A DNA stretch of 64,000 nucleotides from Chryseobacterium sp. StRB126 (lineage in GTDB: Bacteria > Bacteroidota > Bacteroidia > Flavobacteriales > Weeksellaceae): the NCBI RefSeq assembly GCF_000829375.1, contig NZ_AP014624.1:4898001-4962000 (forward strand). Direction: 5' to 3'. The notes beneath the pieces were generated by a model. The model was given only the letters and a program-made list of their open reading frames with translations. It had not been told where the DNA came from and searched no databases. Positions 19,377 to 29,955 of this stretch are shown here, one piece after another. Both the position numbers and the translations under genes were made by a program. Position 1 is the first letter of the stretch. Every line of letters begins with the position of its first letter.

Positions 19377-20482
19377 TATAATTTAATTTTTAAAAGAGTC
19401 TCGTATGTATTGTTTTCGGTTGCTTTGGATATAAAAGTAAACCTTTTAGGGTAATATTTCTCCAGAATACTGATAACAGCTTCATTTCCCAATCCGTTAT
19501 TATCGGAATTCTCGATAAGATTTTTATTTTGTGCTACAGAATTTTTGATTTCAAATACAAATTCCTGATCATAAATTTCATAATTAACTTTTATAAAGCT
19601 ATCTGCCTCTATTCCTACTGCTGAATGTTTCAGAGCATTTTCAAATAATGTCAAACAAACGGAGGGTGGAATTTCAATAAATTCCAGAATTTCTTCATCA
19701 TTAATTTGAAAATCAATATCCAATACATTATGATACTTCAACTGGTAGAGCCCAATGAGTGATTTAATGGATGAAAATTCCTGCATAAGGGTAATTTTCT
19801 CTTTATTGGTATCATAAATAACGTACTGAAGCAATCTACTGAGCTGCAAAATAGATTCTGAAGTATTTTCAGACGGATTAAAGCTTTTAGAATAGATATT
19901 ATTAAGCGTATTCAGCAGAAAATGCGGATTTAATTTGGATTTCAAAAGAGCAAGATACAGTTGATCTTTTTCCTCCCCTAATTCTTTAAAATCCTGTTCA
20001 ATCAAAAATTTATCTTTTGTAATCCCCAGAAATGAGGCCACCAAAATCACAATCCCCTGTGCCGTGTAGACGTTGTATAAAAATTTTGTATTGGATAAGG
20101 TCTCATTAAACTCCATATTAAACACTGCCGGCTCCAGTAAAATTCTGAAAAGACTTGATACCAGAAAACAGATAAAGGCATACAAGATAAACTCAGGATA
20201 TTTATTGGAAAGATAAAATCGGGGAACGAGATAAAAGTACACCAAATAGTAAATCCCAATATTGAAAATAATAACAAATAATACGGACCAAATCAGTTCC
20301 GGAACATCTAAAAAGTAATTTTCGGTAAAAAAAGTGATAATAAAAAAGAGTAAAAAGAATAAGATATGCTGAAACTTCAGCAAAAACCCCCAATGATATT
20401 CCATCAGTCTTTTCAAAACCTTACCATTTAGTAAGATCCTAAAAACCAACAATATAAACATAATATTGATAATAAAAAACAT
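19376..20482 (-). CDS. LytS/YehU-type sensor histidine kinase
   Basis: 368 residues. The N-terminal half has four or so hydrophobic helices and no separate sensor domain. The His_kinase motif LNPHFLLNTLNNIYS carries the phosphoacceptor His187. The ATPase part has the N box LFENALKH and a G box NNGLGNEAV. It phosphorylates the LytTR regulator encoded directly downstream. The stimulus is unknown; a membrane-embedded signal is likely given the lack of a periplasmic domain. Confidence 0.9.
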   Translation of the reverse strand: MFFIINIMFILLVFRILLNGKVLKRLMEYHWGFLLKFQHILFFLLFFIITFFTENYFLDVPELIWSVLFVIIFNIGIYYLVYFYLVPRFYLSNKYPEFILYAFICFLVSSLFRILLEPAVFNMEFNETLSNTKFLYNVYTAQGIVILVASFLGITKDKFLIEQDFKELGEEKDQLYLALLKSKLNPHFLLNTLNNIYSKSFNPSENTSESILQLSRLLQYVIYDTNKEKITLMQEFSSIKSLIGLYQLKYHNVLDIDFQINDEEILEFIEIPPSVCLTLFENALKHSAVGIEADSFIKVNYEIYDQEFVFEIKNSVAQNKNLIENSDNNGLGNEAVISILEKYYPKRFTFISKATENNTYETLLKIKL

Positions 20483-20633
20483 CTAAAATATCCAATTTTC
20501 AATCTTTCAAATATAAGACCTTTTTTACCCGGGATTGCAGTTCACTGATAAAAACTGCTATTGATTGAAAAATAAATTCACGGCTTCTTCTTATAAATAT
20601 ATTTGAAACATCGGGATATTAATTCAGTTTTAC

Positions 20634-21326
20634 ATGAAAGTTAAATTATCATTAATCACCATTTTCTTATTGGGATTTAGCCAAATTGTCTGTGCGCAAA
20701 GCCGTGACAATTACAATATGTGGTTTCAATATCTCATGTCTGCAAAATTGACTGACAAAAGCACTTTAACTGCGCTTTCTCAATATCGGTCATTTGATCT
20801 GGCTTATGACACCAGGCTTTTTCTGGTCTCAGCTTATGTTGATTACGAGGTAGCCAATGAAGTAAAGCCTGCTTTGGGAATGATGTTTCTTATCCTGGAC
20901 TCCTATAAATCTGACAATACCAAAAGAGAGAGGTACGAAAAAAGACCATTTCAGCAAGTGAGTCTTGGGGGAAATATCGGACGAACTTCTATCTCTCATC
21001 GATTTCGGGTAGAAGAACGGTTTATCAGTAATCCTGATGAATTTATTGTCAGACTGAGATATCTTATTTCTTTGAGAATTCCATTCAACAAAACCGGAGA
21101 GAAAGAAAAATTTTACGGGATTCTGAAAAATGAAATCAGAATGAATGTGGTGAAAGAAGATCCGTTTGACAGTAACCGATTAACAGCCGGAATAGGGATA
21201 AAAGTCGGAAAAAACTCGGCGATAGAAGTCGCTTTTATCAATCAGCTTGAAACCGGTTCTACAAGCAACTATGCTTATGTTGGCTACCGAAACAGTTTTG
21301 ACTGGAGAAAAAATAAAAATAAATAA
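20634..21326 (+). CDS. DUF2490-family outer membrane beta-barrel protein
   Basis: 230 residues with a signal peptide ending at CAQ (residue 22). The repeated amphipathic strands and the HRFRVEERF motif match DUF2490, a presumed outer membrane barrel. It lies 18 bases before the CitMHS transporter and probably forms an operon with it, which suggests, without proving, a role in passage of an organic acid through the outer membrane. Confidence 0.82.
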   Translation: MKVKLSLITIFLLGFSQIVCAQSRDNYNMWFQYLMSAKLTDKSTLTALSQYRSFDLAYDTRLFLVSAYVDYEVANEVKPALGMMFLILDSYKSDNTKRERYEKRPFQQVSLGGNIGRTSISHRFRVEERFISNPDEFIVRLRYLISLRIPFNKTGEKEKFYGILKNEIRMNVVKEDPFDSNRLTAGIGIKVGKNSAIEVAFINQLETGSTSNYAYVGYRNSFDWRKNKNK

Positions 21327-21344
21327 CCTCAAATACAATCACCT

Positions 21345-22631
21345 ATGCTTACACTCCTTGGATTTCTGATGATTATCATTTTTATGGTGCTCATCATGAA
21401 TAAAAAAATGACTCCTCTTACCGCCTTAGTTATTATTCCTGTAGCAATAGCATTAATAGCTGGTTTTGGTTCAAATCTGGGAGAAATGATGAAAAACGGA
21501 GTCAAAGAAATTGCCCTTACCGGCGTCATGCTCATTTTTGCCATTCTTTATTTCAGCTTAATGATAGACACTGGCCTTTTTGAGCCCTTAGTAAATCTTA
21601 TTTTAAAAGCTGTGGGAGATAATCCTGTAAAAACTACTATAGGAACAGCTATTCTCACCACTCTGGTTTCTCTTGACGGTGATGGCTCTTCTACCTATAT
21701 TATTGTGGTTGCAGCTATGCTCCCTTTATATAAAAAGCAAGGCATGAATCCTCTTACCCTAACCTGTATTATCATGCTGGCTGGAGGAATTATGAACATC
21801 TTACCTTGGGGAGGGCCTACTGCACGCGTGATGAGCTCCCTGAAACTGGGACATACAGAAATTTTTGTCCCTATGATTCCTATTATGACTTTAGGAATTC
21901 TTTGGGTGATATTTGTGGCTTATATCTTAGGAAAAAAGGAGAAAAAACGCATTGCAAAATATGGAAAACACATTCAATATAGTACGAGCGACATTAGTGG
22001 GGAGGCTGATCCTAAACTGCTTCGTCCAAAGCTGATCTGGATCAACCTTTTCCTGACGCTCATCTTGTTGATTGTTATGATACTGGATATTGTTCCCCTA
22101 GGAATTGCTTTTATGATTGCATTCTGTATTGCATCTGTTATCAACTATCCTAAACTGAAAGATCAGCAAAAGATCATGTCAAAACATGCAGGAAACGCTC
22201 TGTCTGTGGCAGGAATGATTTTTGGAGCTGGTATTTTCACAGGAATCCTCAACGGAACAGGAATCATGCAGGCAATGGGAAACAGTATGATTGAAATTGT
22301 TCCCAAAAGCTGGGGTGGCTATCTCAATATTATTACCGCCATTTTCAGTGTTCCACTTACCTTCTTTCTTACTAATGATGCTTATTATTTTGGAATATTG
22401 CCAATTATTGAGGCTACGGGCCATCAATTGGATATTGCTCCTGAAATATTGGGAAGAGCCAGCCTTGTGGGGCAGGCCTCGCATTTACTGAGTCCGCTTG
22501 TTCCTTCCACCTATCTTTTGGTATCATTAGCTGGTGTGGAATATTCAGACCATCTTAAATACACATTAAAGTGGGCAATCGGATCATCGGTTATCATGCT
22601 TATAGGAGCGCTGCTTCTCGGAACGATATAA
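21345..22631 (+). CDS. CitMHS-family citrate/organic acid transporter
   Basis: 428 residues, almost entirely hydrophobic helices, about 11-12 segments. Characteristic blocks are LTTLVSLDGDGSSTYIIVVA and GGIMNILPWGGPTARVMSSL. The family imports citrate, often as a metal complex, with protons. Second gene of the cluster behind DUF2490, with another carboxylate symporter downstream. Substrate choice within organic acids cannot be read from the sequence. Confidence 0.9.
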   Translation: MLTLLGFLMIIIFMVLIMNKKMTPLTALVIIPVAIALIAGFGSNLGEMMKNGVKEIALTGVMLIFAILYFSLMIDTGLFEPLVNLILKAVGDNPVKTTIGTAILTTLVSLDGDGSSTYIIVVAAMLPLYKKQGMNPLTLTCIIMLAGGIMNILPWGGPTARVMSSLKLGHTEIFVPMIPIMTLGILWVIFVAYILGKKEKKRIAKYGKHIQYSTSDISGEADPKLLRPKLIWINLFLTLILLIVMILDIVPLGIAFMIAFCIASVINYPKLKDQQKIMSKHAGNALSVAGMIFGAGIFTGILNGTGIMQAMGNSMIEIVPKSWGGYLNIITAIFSVPLTFFLTNDAYYFGILPIIEATGHQLDIAPEILGRASLVGQASHLLSPLVPSTYLLVSLAGVEYSDHLKYTLKWAIGSSVIMLIGALLLGTI

Positions 22632-22720
22632 TGAGAATTTAATGAATAATGAGTATCTTCAACTTCACAAATAATAATCAAACCTAAAAATCTGTTCTGT
22701 AAAGACAGTTTAATTTTCAA

Positions 22721-23941
22721 ATGAATTTCCTACAGTCCCAAAAAACATTCACCGGCAAATACCTCAAAAATCTTACTTTGTATGTATTTACTGCCATGAT
22801 ATGCGGTGTACTGGCAGGACATTATGCTTCTGAAGAAAGTATAAAACTTGGAGTAGTAAGCCGGTATTTTTTTATGATTCTGGAAGCTTTTATTCTTCCT
22901 GTTATTTTTATGGCTATTATTTACGGAATCTGTCAATTATCCGAAATCAAAAATGCCAGTAATATTGTATTGCAAACCATTTTATATTTTTTAACAGTAA
23001 GCTCAATAGCCATAATATTAGGTCTTACCTTTGGTTTAGTGATGCAACCCGGTTCCGATACCGGAATTGATGTTACCCGTATCAGTACTACTCTTCCCAA
23101 GACCTTTGAAATAAAAGACGGACGTCTTTCTACTGTTTTATATCTCAACAGGCATGGTATTTTTCTTTTCCTTTCCATTTTGACAGGAGTTACTATGAAC
23201 TTATCTTCAAAAAAAGAAAAGTTTCTGAAAGTCTTAGATCGTGGGACAGGTCTGTTTTACACTGTTATTAAATATCTTTATATTATTCTTCCTTTTATTA
23301 TTTTCTGCAATATTGCTTATGGTGTTGCTGTATATGGCATCAACACCCTTTTACCATTAAGTAAAGTGGTTGCTACGGTTTATCTTGCAGACATTGTATT
23401 TATTTTTGGAATTTTAGGTTTTATCTCTTACCTGTTTAGATTCAATCTGTGGAAATTTTTATTGGATATTAAGGAAGAGATAATTCTAGTCATCACCACT
23501 TCATCTTCCAAGACCGCTTTCCCATTAATTTTTGAAAAAATGGAATCTCAAGGGTATAGCAGAAAAATTTTAAGATTCATTATTCCTTTGGGGTATAATT
23601 TTAATCTTGCCGGCGCCTGTATTTACATTTCGGTAACCTGCTGTTTTCTTGTTCAGTTTTATAATATTTCTTTAAGTTTTAATGATTATGTATGGCTATT
23701 TGTCATTATTTCCATTACTTCAAAAACAGCATCCGGTGTACCCGGTTCAGGATTTTTAGCTCTTATCTTTACCTTGAACAGATTTGGAAAAATTCCATTA
23801 ACGGATATTGCCCTTCTTTATACCGTAGACCGTTTTATGAATGAAGCCAGATCGGTAACCAATTTTATCGGCATTGCGGTTTCAGGAGCTATTATTTCTA
23901 AAATAAATCAGCATCAGAACAGCGAAGTACCTTCTGCTTAA
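22721..23941 (+). CDS. Dicarboxylate/amino acid:cation symporter (SDF family)
   Basis: 406 residues. Multiple transmembrane helices carry the serine-rich re-entrant loop TTSSSKTAFPL and the helix GYNFNLAGACIYI, as in GltP/DctA-type carriers. The second loop KTASGVPGSGF is also present. It imports C4-dicarboxylates or acidic amino acids with sodium or protons. It lies 89 bases after the CitMHS gene on the same strand, giving two organic-acid carriers of different families side by side. Confidence 0.9.
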   Translation: MNFLQSQKTFTGKYLKNLTLYVFTAMICGVLAGHYASEESIKLGVVSRYFFMILEAFILPVIFMAIIYGICQLSEIKNASNIVLQTILYFLTVSSIAIILGLTFGLVMQPGSDTGIDVTRISTTLPKTFEIKDGRLSTVLYLNRHGIFLFLSILTGVTMNLSSKKEKFLKVLDRGTGLFYTVIKYLYIILPFIIFCNIAYGVAVYGINTLLPLSKVVATVYLADIVFIFGILGFISYLFRFNLWKFLLDIKEEIILVITTSSSKTAFPLIFEKMESQGYSRKILRFIIPLGYNFNLAGACIYISVTCCFLVQFYNISLSFNDYVWLFVIISITSKTASGVPGSGFLALIFTLNRFGKIPLTDIALLYTVDRFMNEARSVTNFIGIAVSGAIISKINQHQNSEVPSA

Positions 23942-24023
23942 TTTGATTAAGCACTTATTTAAACTATTAATTTTCAATCATGTAACTTTTTAAAGATTAG
24001 AATAACTAATTTATAAAAAGACT

Positions 24024-24746
24024 ATGAGAACATTTATTTTTCTTTTATTGATAAGCAGTACTCATTTTTTTTCACAAGAACTCCTTTCTCCACAAAACAC
24101 AGCCATCAATTCTAAATTGATTAAAGATGAAACGTCTGAAGCTCTATGGTACGCTGATAATGCAGGCTCCAAAACAGAAATTGGAAGCATTATTACAGAA
24201 CTAAAAAAATTAAACAAAACAGATCTTCTTATCAAAACCATGGTAAAGCTGAAACAAGCTCCGGAAGCAAAATGGACAGATTCCACTCTTGTAAAAGCCT
24301 CTGATTTTACTCCGATCTATCATTCATCTTACAATGCGATGAGAGATATGGTACTCAAATCCGGTAAGGATAAAGTAACCGGATATTACCTGGATAAAAA
24401 ATCTCAAAAGAAGGATATCATTGAAATCCCTGCCACCCATTATTTTGACAGCAGCAGTTATGCTATGCTGATAAGGTTTCTTCCTTTAAAAGAAAACTAT
24501 ACAACCGAAATTTCTATTTTCGACTACAACCCAAAATCTGAGAAAAAAGGACTGATGAAAGCCTACATTCTGGATACTCAAAAAGCAGAATACAAAGGAA
24601 AACCGGTCTGGGTTGTAAAAACAAATGATGATATCAGCAACAGGACTTCTGTTGTCACTTATTATATTGATCCTGAAACAAGAAAAATTGTAAAACAGGA
24701 AATGGGTATGAGTGGAAGAAAAATGTTTTTAGAAATGATCCAATAA
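24024..24746 (+). CDS. Secreted hypothetical protein
   Basis: 240 residues with a signal peptide (RTFIFLLLISSTHFFSQ). The mature protein contains VTGYYLDKKSQKKDIIEIPATHYFDSS and closes with a strand-rich segment YIDPETRKIVKQEMGMSGRK. This resembles DUF3108-like periplasmic beta proteins in general style, but I cannot assign a family. It follows the SDF transporter by 82 bases and may be co-transcribed. Confidence 0.75.
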   Translation: MRTFIFLLLISSTHFFSQELLSPQNTAINSKLIKDETSEALWYADNAGSKTEIGSIITELKKLNKTDLLIKTMVKLKQAPEAKWTDSTLVKASDFTPIYHSSYNAMRDMVLKSGKDKVTGYYLDKKSQKKDIIEIPATHYFDSSSYAMLIRFLPLKENYTTEISIFDYNPKSEKKGLMKAYILDTQKAEYKGKPVWVVKTNDDISNRTSVVTYYIDPETRKIVKQEMGMSGRKMFLEMIQ

Positions 24747-24909
24747 AAAAAATATTTTCAAAATATTAATACCAGCTTTCTGTCTACAAACAACTTAACA
24801 ATCTGTATTAAAAACACTTACCTTTGAATCAACAATAAAACACCAGCTGTCAAAAAAAAACTGATTGACATTAAATATTCAGGAATACAAAAACAAAGGT
24901 ATTACACAT

Positions 24910-25047
24910 ATGAAAAATGCAAAATTATTAAACAGAGACAGTCAGAAAACCATTCATGGAGGATCTGCTGCAAAACTTGTTTGCTGTGATTATGATGACA
25001 ACTGGAAATGTATCCGCTGGATTGGGCCGGGGCAATTTTGTCCATAA
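24910..25047 (+). CDS. Bacteriocin-like double-glycine-leader peptide, copy A
   Basis: 45 residues, starting MKNAKLLNRDSQKTIHGG. The leader with its Gly-Gly at 17-18 resembles processing sites of class II bacteriocins and of the bacteriocin-like peptides common in Chryseobacterium. The predicted core has four cysteines in the pattern CC-x7-C-x9-C and ends WIGPGQFCP. An in-frame TTG lies 15 codons upstream, but the paralogue supports this ATG. TACCTTTG at 24819-24826 fits a -7 promoter box. No C39 peptidase transporter or modifying enzyme is nearby, so export, if any, needs a distant system. Function unknown. Confidence 0.75.
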   Translation: MKNAKLLNRDSQKTIHGGSAAKLVCCDYDDNWKCIRWIGPGQFCP

Positions 25048-25067
25048 ATCAGTTTTACATCACAAAT

Positions 25068-25097
25068 AAAAGCCGGATATTTTTCCGGCTTCTTCTT
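25068..25097 (+). terminator. Terminator after peptide A
   Basis: Stem AGCCGGA / TCCGGCT followed by a T-rich stretch, 23 bases after the stop codon. Confidence 0.75.
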
Positions 25098-25290
25098 TTC
25101 ACATTCTTTCTAACTACCCAAAAGAACAGTTATCAGCTGGCAACCAATAAATTGCCTTTAAAAATCACTGAAAAAAATATATCACATATTAAGGAAAAAT
25201 ATTATCTTTGATACCATCTTAAACACCAAATGTCAAAATCCTGATTGACTTTAAACGTTCAGGAAGTATACAAATTAAATATTATTAACT

Positions 25291-25425
25291 ATGAAAAATG
25301 CAAAATTACTAAGCAGAGATGCTCAGAAATCAATCAACGGTGGAGCGGCAGGACGTTTTTGCTGTGAGTACAATTACAAAGGACAATGTATCCTATGGAT
25401 CGGACCGGGACAACAATGTCCATAA
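25291..25425 (+). CDS. Bacteriocin-like double-glycine-leader peptide, copy B
   Basis: 44 residues, MKNAKLLSRDAQKSINGG followed by a core ending WIGPGQQCP. It shares leader, Gly-Gly site and the exact CC-x7-C-x9-C spacing with copy A, while the residues between the cysteines vary. TATCTTTG at 25203-25210 is a likely -7 box. The untranslated leader also matches that of copy A (the CTGATTGAC and TTCAGGAA segments), so promoter, gene and terminator were duplicated as a unit. The start is set by alignment to copy A. Confidence 0.75.
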   Translation: MKNAKLLSRDAQKSINGGAAGRFCCEYNYKGQCILWIGPGQQCP

Positions 25426-25458
25426 AAACAGTATTCAAAAAGTTAAACACTTACAATA

Positions 25459-25483
25459 AAAGCCGGAAATTTCCGGCTTTTTG
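25459..25483 (+). terminator. Terminator after peptide B
   Basis: Perfect stem AGCCGGAA / TTTCCGGCT followed by TTTTTG and more T. Equivalent to the terminator after peptide A. Confidence 0.82.
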
Positions 25484-25605
25484 TTTTTTATTTTTCTGCC
25501 AAATTTTCACATTCGGAAATAAAACTCTGCCATTTCAGCCATCAATGTCTCATGGCATACATTTAGAGAATTACAACACAGAAATAATTAAAAAATAAAT
25601 ATATT

Positions 25606-25884
25606 ATGTCAGTAAACTTTAAACCATTGGCAGACAGAGTTCTGGTAGAGCCAATCGCAGCAGAAACTAAAACAGCTTCAGGTATTATTATCCCGGACAC
25701 TGCAAAGGAAAAGCCGCAAGAAGGCACTGTAGTGGCAGTAGGTCCTGGTAAAAAAGATGAGCCTACAACTGTTCAGGTAGGTGACAAAGTTCTTTATGGA
25801 AAATATTCAGGTTCTGAATTGAAATTAGAAGGTAAAGATTACTTAATTGTAAAAGAAGCTGACTTACTTGGGATCATCGGATAA
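25606..25884 (+). CDS. groES: Co-chaperonin GroES
   Basis: 92 residues starting [18 protein letters not shown], with the mobile loop around [21 protein letters not shown] and the roof-loop region after it. It forms the heptameric lid of the GroEL chamber. Normal length. groEL follows after 95 bases, the usual operon. No CIRCE-type inverted repeat is visible upstream. Confidence 0.97.
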   Translation: MSVNFKPLADRVLVEPIAAETKTASGIIIPDTAKEKPQEGTVVAVGPGKKDEPTTVQVGDKVLYGKYSGSELKLEGKDYLIVKEADLLGIIG

Positions 25885-25913
25885 TCGCCGATCTCATATT
25901 ATCCAATAATTAA

Positions 25914-27605
<1,692 letters not shown>

Positions 27606-27633
27606 TAGCGTCGCTAAGACAAATTTAATATAT

Positions 27634-27667
27634 AAACCGTTCTACTTTGTAGGGCGGTTTTTTGTTT
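27634..27667 (+). terminator. groESL terminator
   Basis: Stem AAACCGTTCTAC / GTAGGGCGGTTT with a short T loop and a T run. Variants of this terminator are found at the end of groEL-tail copies 2-6 and in remnant 8. Confidence 0.9.
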
Positions 27668-27707
27668 GTAAGGGTTAAGTTTTGTCAAAGGTATCTGGAT
27701 TGATATC

Positions 27708-27734
27708 CTTGTCAAGGTTTAAAACCTTGACAAG
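27708..27734. repeat. 27-base palindrome, copy 1
   Basis: Perfect inverted repeat with 13-base arms (left arm CTTGTCAAGGTTT) around one central A. The identical palindrome is found at 40907-40933, in both cases just behind a groEL tail and terminator and just before the next partial groEL tail. About 40 bases to the left are also conserved between the two places. No T run follows, so it is not an obvious terminator. Confidence 0.85.
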
Positions 27735-27750
27735 AATACGTACATATAAC

Positions 27751-27797
27751 AATAAAATAACAAGAGTTGCTCTTGAAAACACAGCTTCTGTATCTGA
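27751..27797 (+). pseudogene. groEL-tail copy 1, front part
   Basis: Matches groEL bases about 27471-27518, the codons for [15 protein letters not shown], with several substitutions. The match stops at TCTGTATCTG and continues in spirit at 28506, after the next gene. Copies 1 and 2 therefore may be the two halves of one ancestral tail copy split by an insertion. Confidence 0.75.
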
Positions 27798-27918
27798 AAA
27801 TAATTTATAAATTTGCAAGTCATATAAGTTTTGTAAAAACGAAATCCTATAAAAAACATTAAAAGTAAATACAGGGAAATAAGCTGAACAGATACCCTAC
27901 AACAATAGTAAGCATTAA

Positions 27919-28473
27919 ATGAAAAAAACTATGACCAAACAATTAAAACTGGCAATTGTACTATTAGTAACAGTTGCAAGCATGGGAGTAAATGCTCAAA
28001 AGAAAACAACTGCAAAACCAAGCAAGTCAGCCACTGAAAGCAAAACAGCAAAACCAACCAAACAAGAAACAATGGATTGGATTGGAGGAAAAATGAAAGA
28101 AAATTTAGCCGGAACATTAGGCGATTTTAGACATTTTGTTTCTTACAGCAATGGTATTTTTGTTTATAAAAAGGAGGCTAAAATGAATGAATGGTATTTT
28201 ACAACAATCGATTTAAATACAGTTAAAGGAATGAATAGTGAATATTCAAAAGATTTTTATGTAACTGGAAAAAAATTAGTCAATACTGTATTAGAAGGAA
28301 AAGAATATGGTACCGAAAAAGATTTTTTATCCATTAGCGGACCTAATTATAATGACTATTCTGCACCATTTAATTTTACAGCTGACCAAGCTTTAGTAGA
28401 AAGATTGAAAAAAGCTTTCGCTACACTCATTGAATATAATGCAACGCAAAAAGGAGCCGACGAAAAATTTTAA
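27919..28473 (+). CDS. Secreted hypothetical protein, paralogue of 46162-46695
   Basis: 184 residues. Signal peptide ending VNAQ is followed by a Lys/Thr/Ala-rich linker (KKTTAKPSKSATESKTAKPTKQE) and a compact domain beginning TMDWIGGKMKENL and containing SISGPNYNDYSAPF. The paralogue near the far end of the island shares leader, linker and the GPNY motif. No known family recognised. MTKQ at 27931 is an alternative start, matching the paralogue. The gene sits between two halves of a groEL-tail copy. Confidence 0.75.
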   Translation: MKKTMTKQLKLAIVLLVTVASMGVNAQKKTTAKPSKSATESKTAKPTKQETMDWIGGKMKENLAGTLGDFRHFVSYSNGIFVYKKEAKMNEWYFTTIDLNTVKGMNSEYSKDFYVTGKKLVNTVLEGKEYGTEKDFLSISGPNYNDYSAPFNFTADQALVERLKKAFATLIEYNATQKGADEKF

Positions 28474-28505
28474 TTCAAAGGCTGTATCTCAAACTTACCC
28501 ACCAA

Positions 28506-28636
28506 TATGTAATCACTGAAGTGAAGAGCACTGAGCTAGCTATGCCAATAGGTGGTGGAATGCCAGGACGGTCAGCGACCGAGGCAAATTAATATATTAA
28601 CCGCTCTACTTTTTGTAGAGCGGCTTTTTGTTTTAT
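28506..28636 (+). pseudogene. groEL-tail copy 2, rear part with terminator
   Basis: Matches the end of groEL from the codons for [21 protein letters not shown], then the 3' untranslated region and terminator (CCGCTCTAC / GTAGAGCGG plus T run). The stop region differs from native groEL: GGTCAGCGACCGAGGCAAATT replaces the native sequence and is instead close to copy 5. So copy 2 is not a simple recent duplicate of the resident groEL. Confidence 0.88.
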
Positions 28637-28710
28637 GGTTTCCCGTAGTAAAATTTTATGATAATATTTTAAATTAGCTAAATTTATTATAATATTGTCC
28701 TCATTATAAA

Positions 28711-29484
28711 ATGTCAAAAAAAATAAATTCTTTATTTATTCCTCTTAGAGTAAATTTCAGAAAACATGGACCTGAAATTGCTGAAGATGTTTTTTACAGA
28801 TTTCATCCAGCAACATTAAATGTAGGTTCAGAGATTTGTGTCTTTTGTAAGGTACAAAATAAATTAACAAAAGAACATGTTCTCCCAAAATGGCTATTTC
28901 AAAATAAAACAAATATTGGATTCGAAATAAAAGTAAATCAGCAATCAATTTCTTATATAAAAAGCGTAGTACCAGCATGTGAAAATTGTAACAATTCAAT
29001 TTTAGCAGAAATCGAAAAAAAAATAATATATATATTAGAAAATATTGAAAAAAATGAATATTATGACGATAATGATTTAGCAAATATCATTCGATGGCTG
29101 GAGATTTTGGAGTATAAACTTCAAGTATTTTCTACTAGATTAAAATATATAAAATATGCCGATGGACCTTTCTCTGAGTTTGGAACACTTCCCGTTTCCT
29201 GGATGAATCACTTTTGGGAAATGAATCCTTTTAAAGCATTGATTAATATTAAGTTTACCCAACGTAACATCAGTATTAAAGACAAATCATCAAGATTGAA
29301 TTCTTTAGTGATTTTCAATACCAAAGAACCGCATTTTGAGTTTTTCCATTTACCTACTGAATATATTTTTATCAGCTTTCCAATGTACAATAATGCACTA
29401 TTTTATTTTTTTAGAAAAAGATTTGAGAGTGTTAAAGATTCTCATGCAGAAGCAATTGAAATTATGAAAAAAATTCTTGACTAA
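28711..29484 (+). CDS. HNH-type zinc-binding domain protein
   Basis: 257 residues. CVFC at 43-46, EHVLPKW with His56, and a second pair CENCN near residue 90 build a treble-clef HNH-like site. The EHxxPxW signature marks a group of uncharacterised HNH-related proteins often found in accessory DNA. The C-terminal 150 residues are rich in aromatic residues and unassigned. Low GC and codon use rich in AAA, ATT and TTT compared with groEL. It stands alone between groEL-tail copies 2 and 3. A nuclease role, for example in defence, is possible but unproven. Confidence 0.7.
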   Translation: MSKKINSLFIPLRVNFRKHGPEIAEDVFYRFHPATLNVGSEICVFCKVQNKLTKEHVLPKWLFQNKTNIGFEIKVNQQSISYIKSVVPACENCNNSILAEIEKKIIYILENIEKNEYYDDNDLANIIRWLEILEYKLQVFSTRLKYIKYADGPFSEFGTLPVSWMNHFWEMNPFKALINIKFTQRNISIKDKSSRLNSLVIFNTKEPHFEFFHLPTEYIFISFPMYNNALFYFFRKRFESVKDSHAEAIEIMKKILD

Positions 29485-29517
29485 TTCTAGAAATCTATGT
29501 TGTGCAACATACTAAAA

Positions 29518-29784
29518 TTTCGGATACACCACTAGGACTCACGAGTATGTTCAAATGCTTGAAGGAGGGATCATTGACCCAACTAAAGTAACAAGAGTTG
29601 CCCTTGAAAACGCAGCTTCTGTATCAGGAATGCTTTTAACAACTGAATGTGTTATCACTGAAATTAAGAGCGCTGAACCAGCTATGCCAATGGGTGGTGG
29701 AATGCCGGGAATGATGTAATAGCGTGTCCTAAGACAATTTAATATACTAACCGCTTTGCTTTTGCAGGGCGGTTTTTTGTTCGA
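29518..29784 (+). pseudogene. groEL-tail copy 3 with terminator
   Basis: The best preserved copy. The frame is open from EYVQMLEGG through the GGGMPGMM stop, with the same TGTAATAGCG stop context as native groEL, followed by the untranslated region and a terminator (ACCGC.TTGC / GCAGGGCGGT). Homology begins at TTCGGATAC, the same point as in copy 4. No start codon or ribosome site is linked to it. Confidence 0.92.
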
Positions 29785-29850
29785 ATTATTGGATTTTGTT
29801 TTAATGATTGACAAACAGGCAAACAACATCAGCACAATTGTATATATCAT

Positions 29851-29938
29851 ATATTGACGCAATGCGTAAATTAGAAAGTTAGCGGCAATTTTACAAACTC
29901 ACGTTCAAAAATATACATTGACGCAATTCGTAAACTAG
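29851..29938. repeat. Direct repeat pair TTGACGCAATnCGTAAA
   Basis: ATTGACGCAATGCGTAAATTAG at 29853 and CATTGACGCAATTCGTAAACTAG at 29916 are near-identical and 65 bases apart, between groEL-tail copy 3 and the restriction-modification genes. They mark the left edge of the restriction module. Confidence 0.65.
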
Positions 29939-29955
29939 CTTGTTATGTAGAATTT

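Noticed and set aside
29551..29862. Reading frame on the minus strand across groEL-tail copy 3
   Set aside because: It is the shadow of the groEL-derived sequence on the other strand; similar antisense frames occur in groEL itself.
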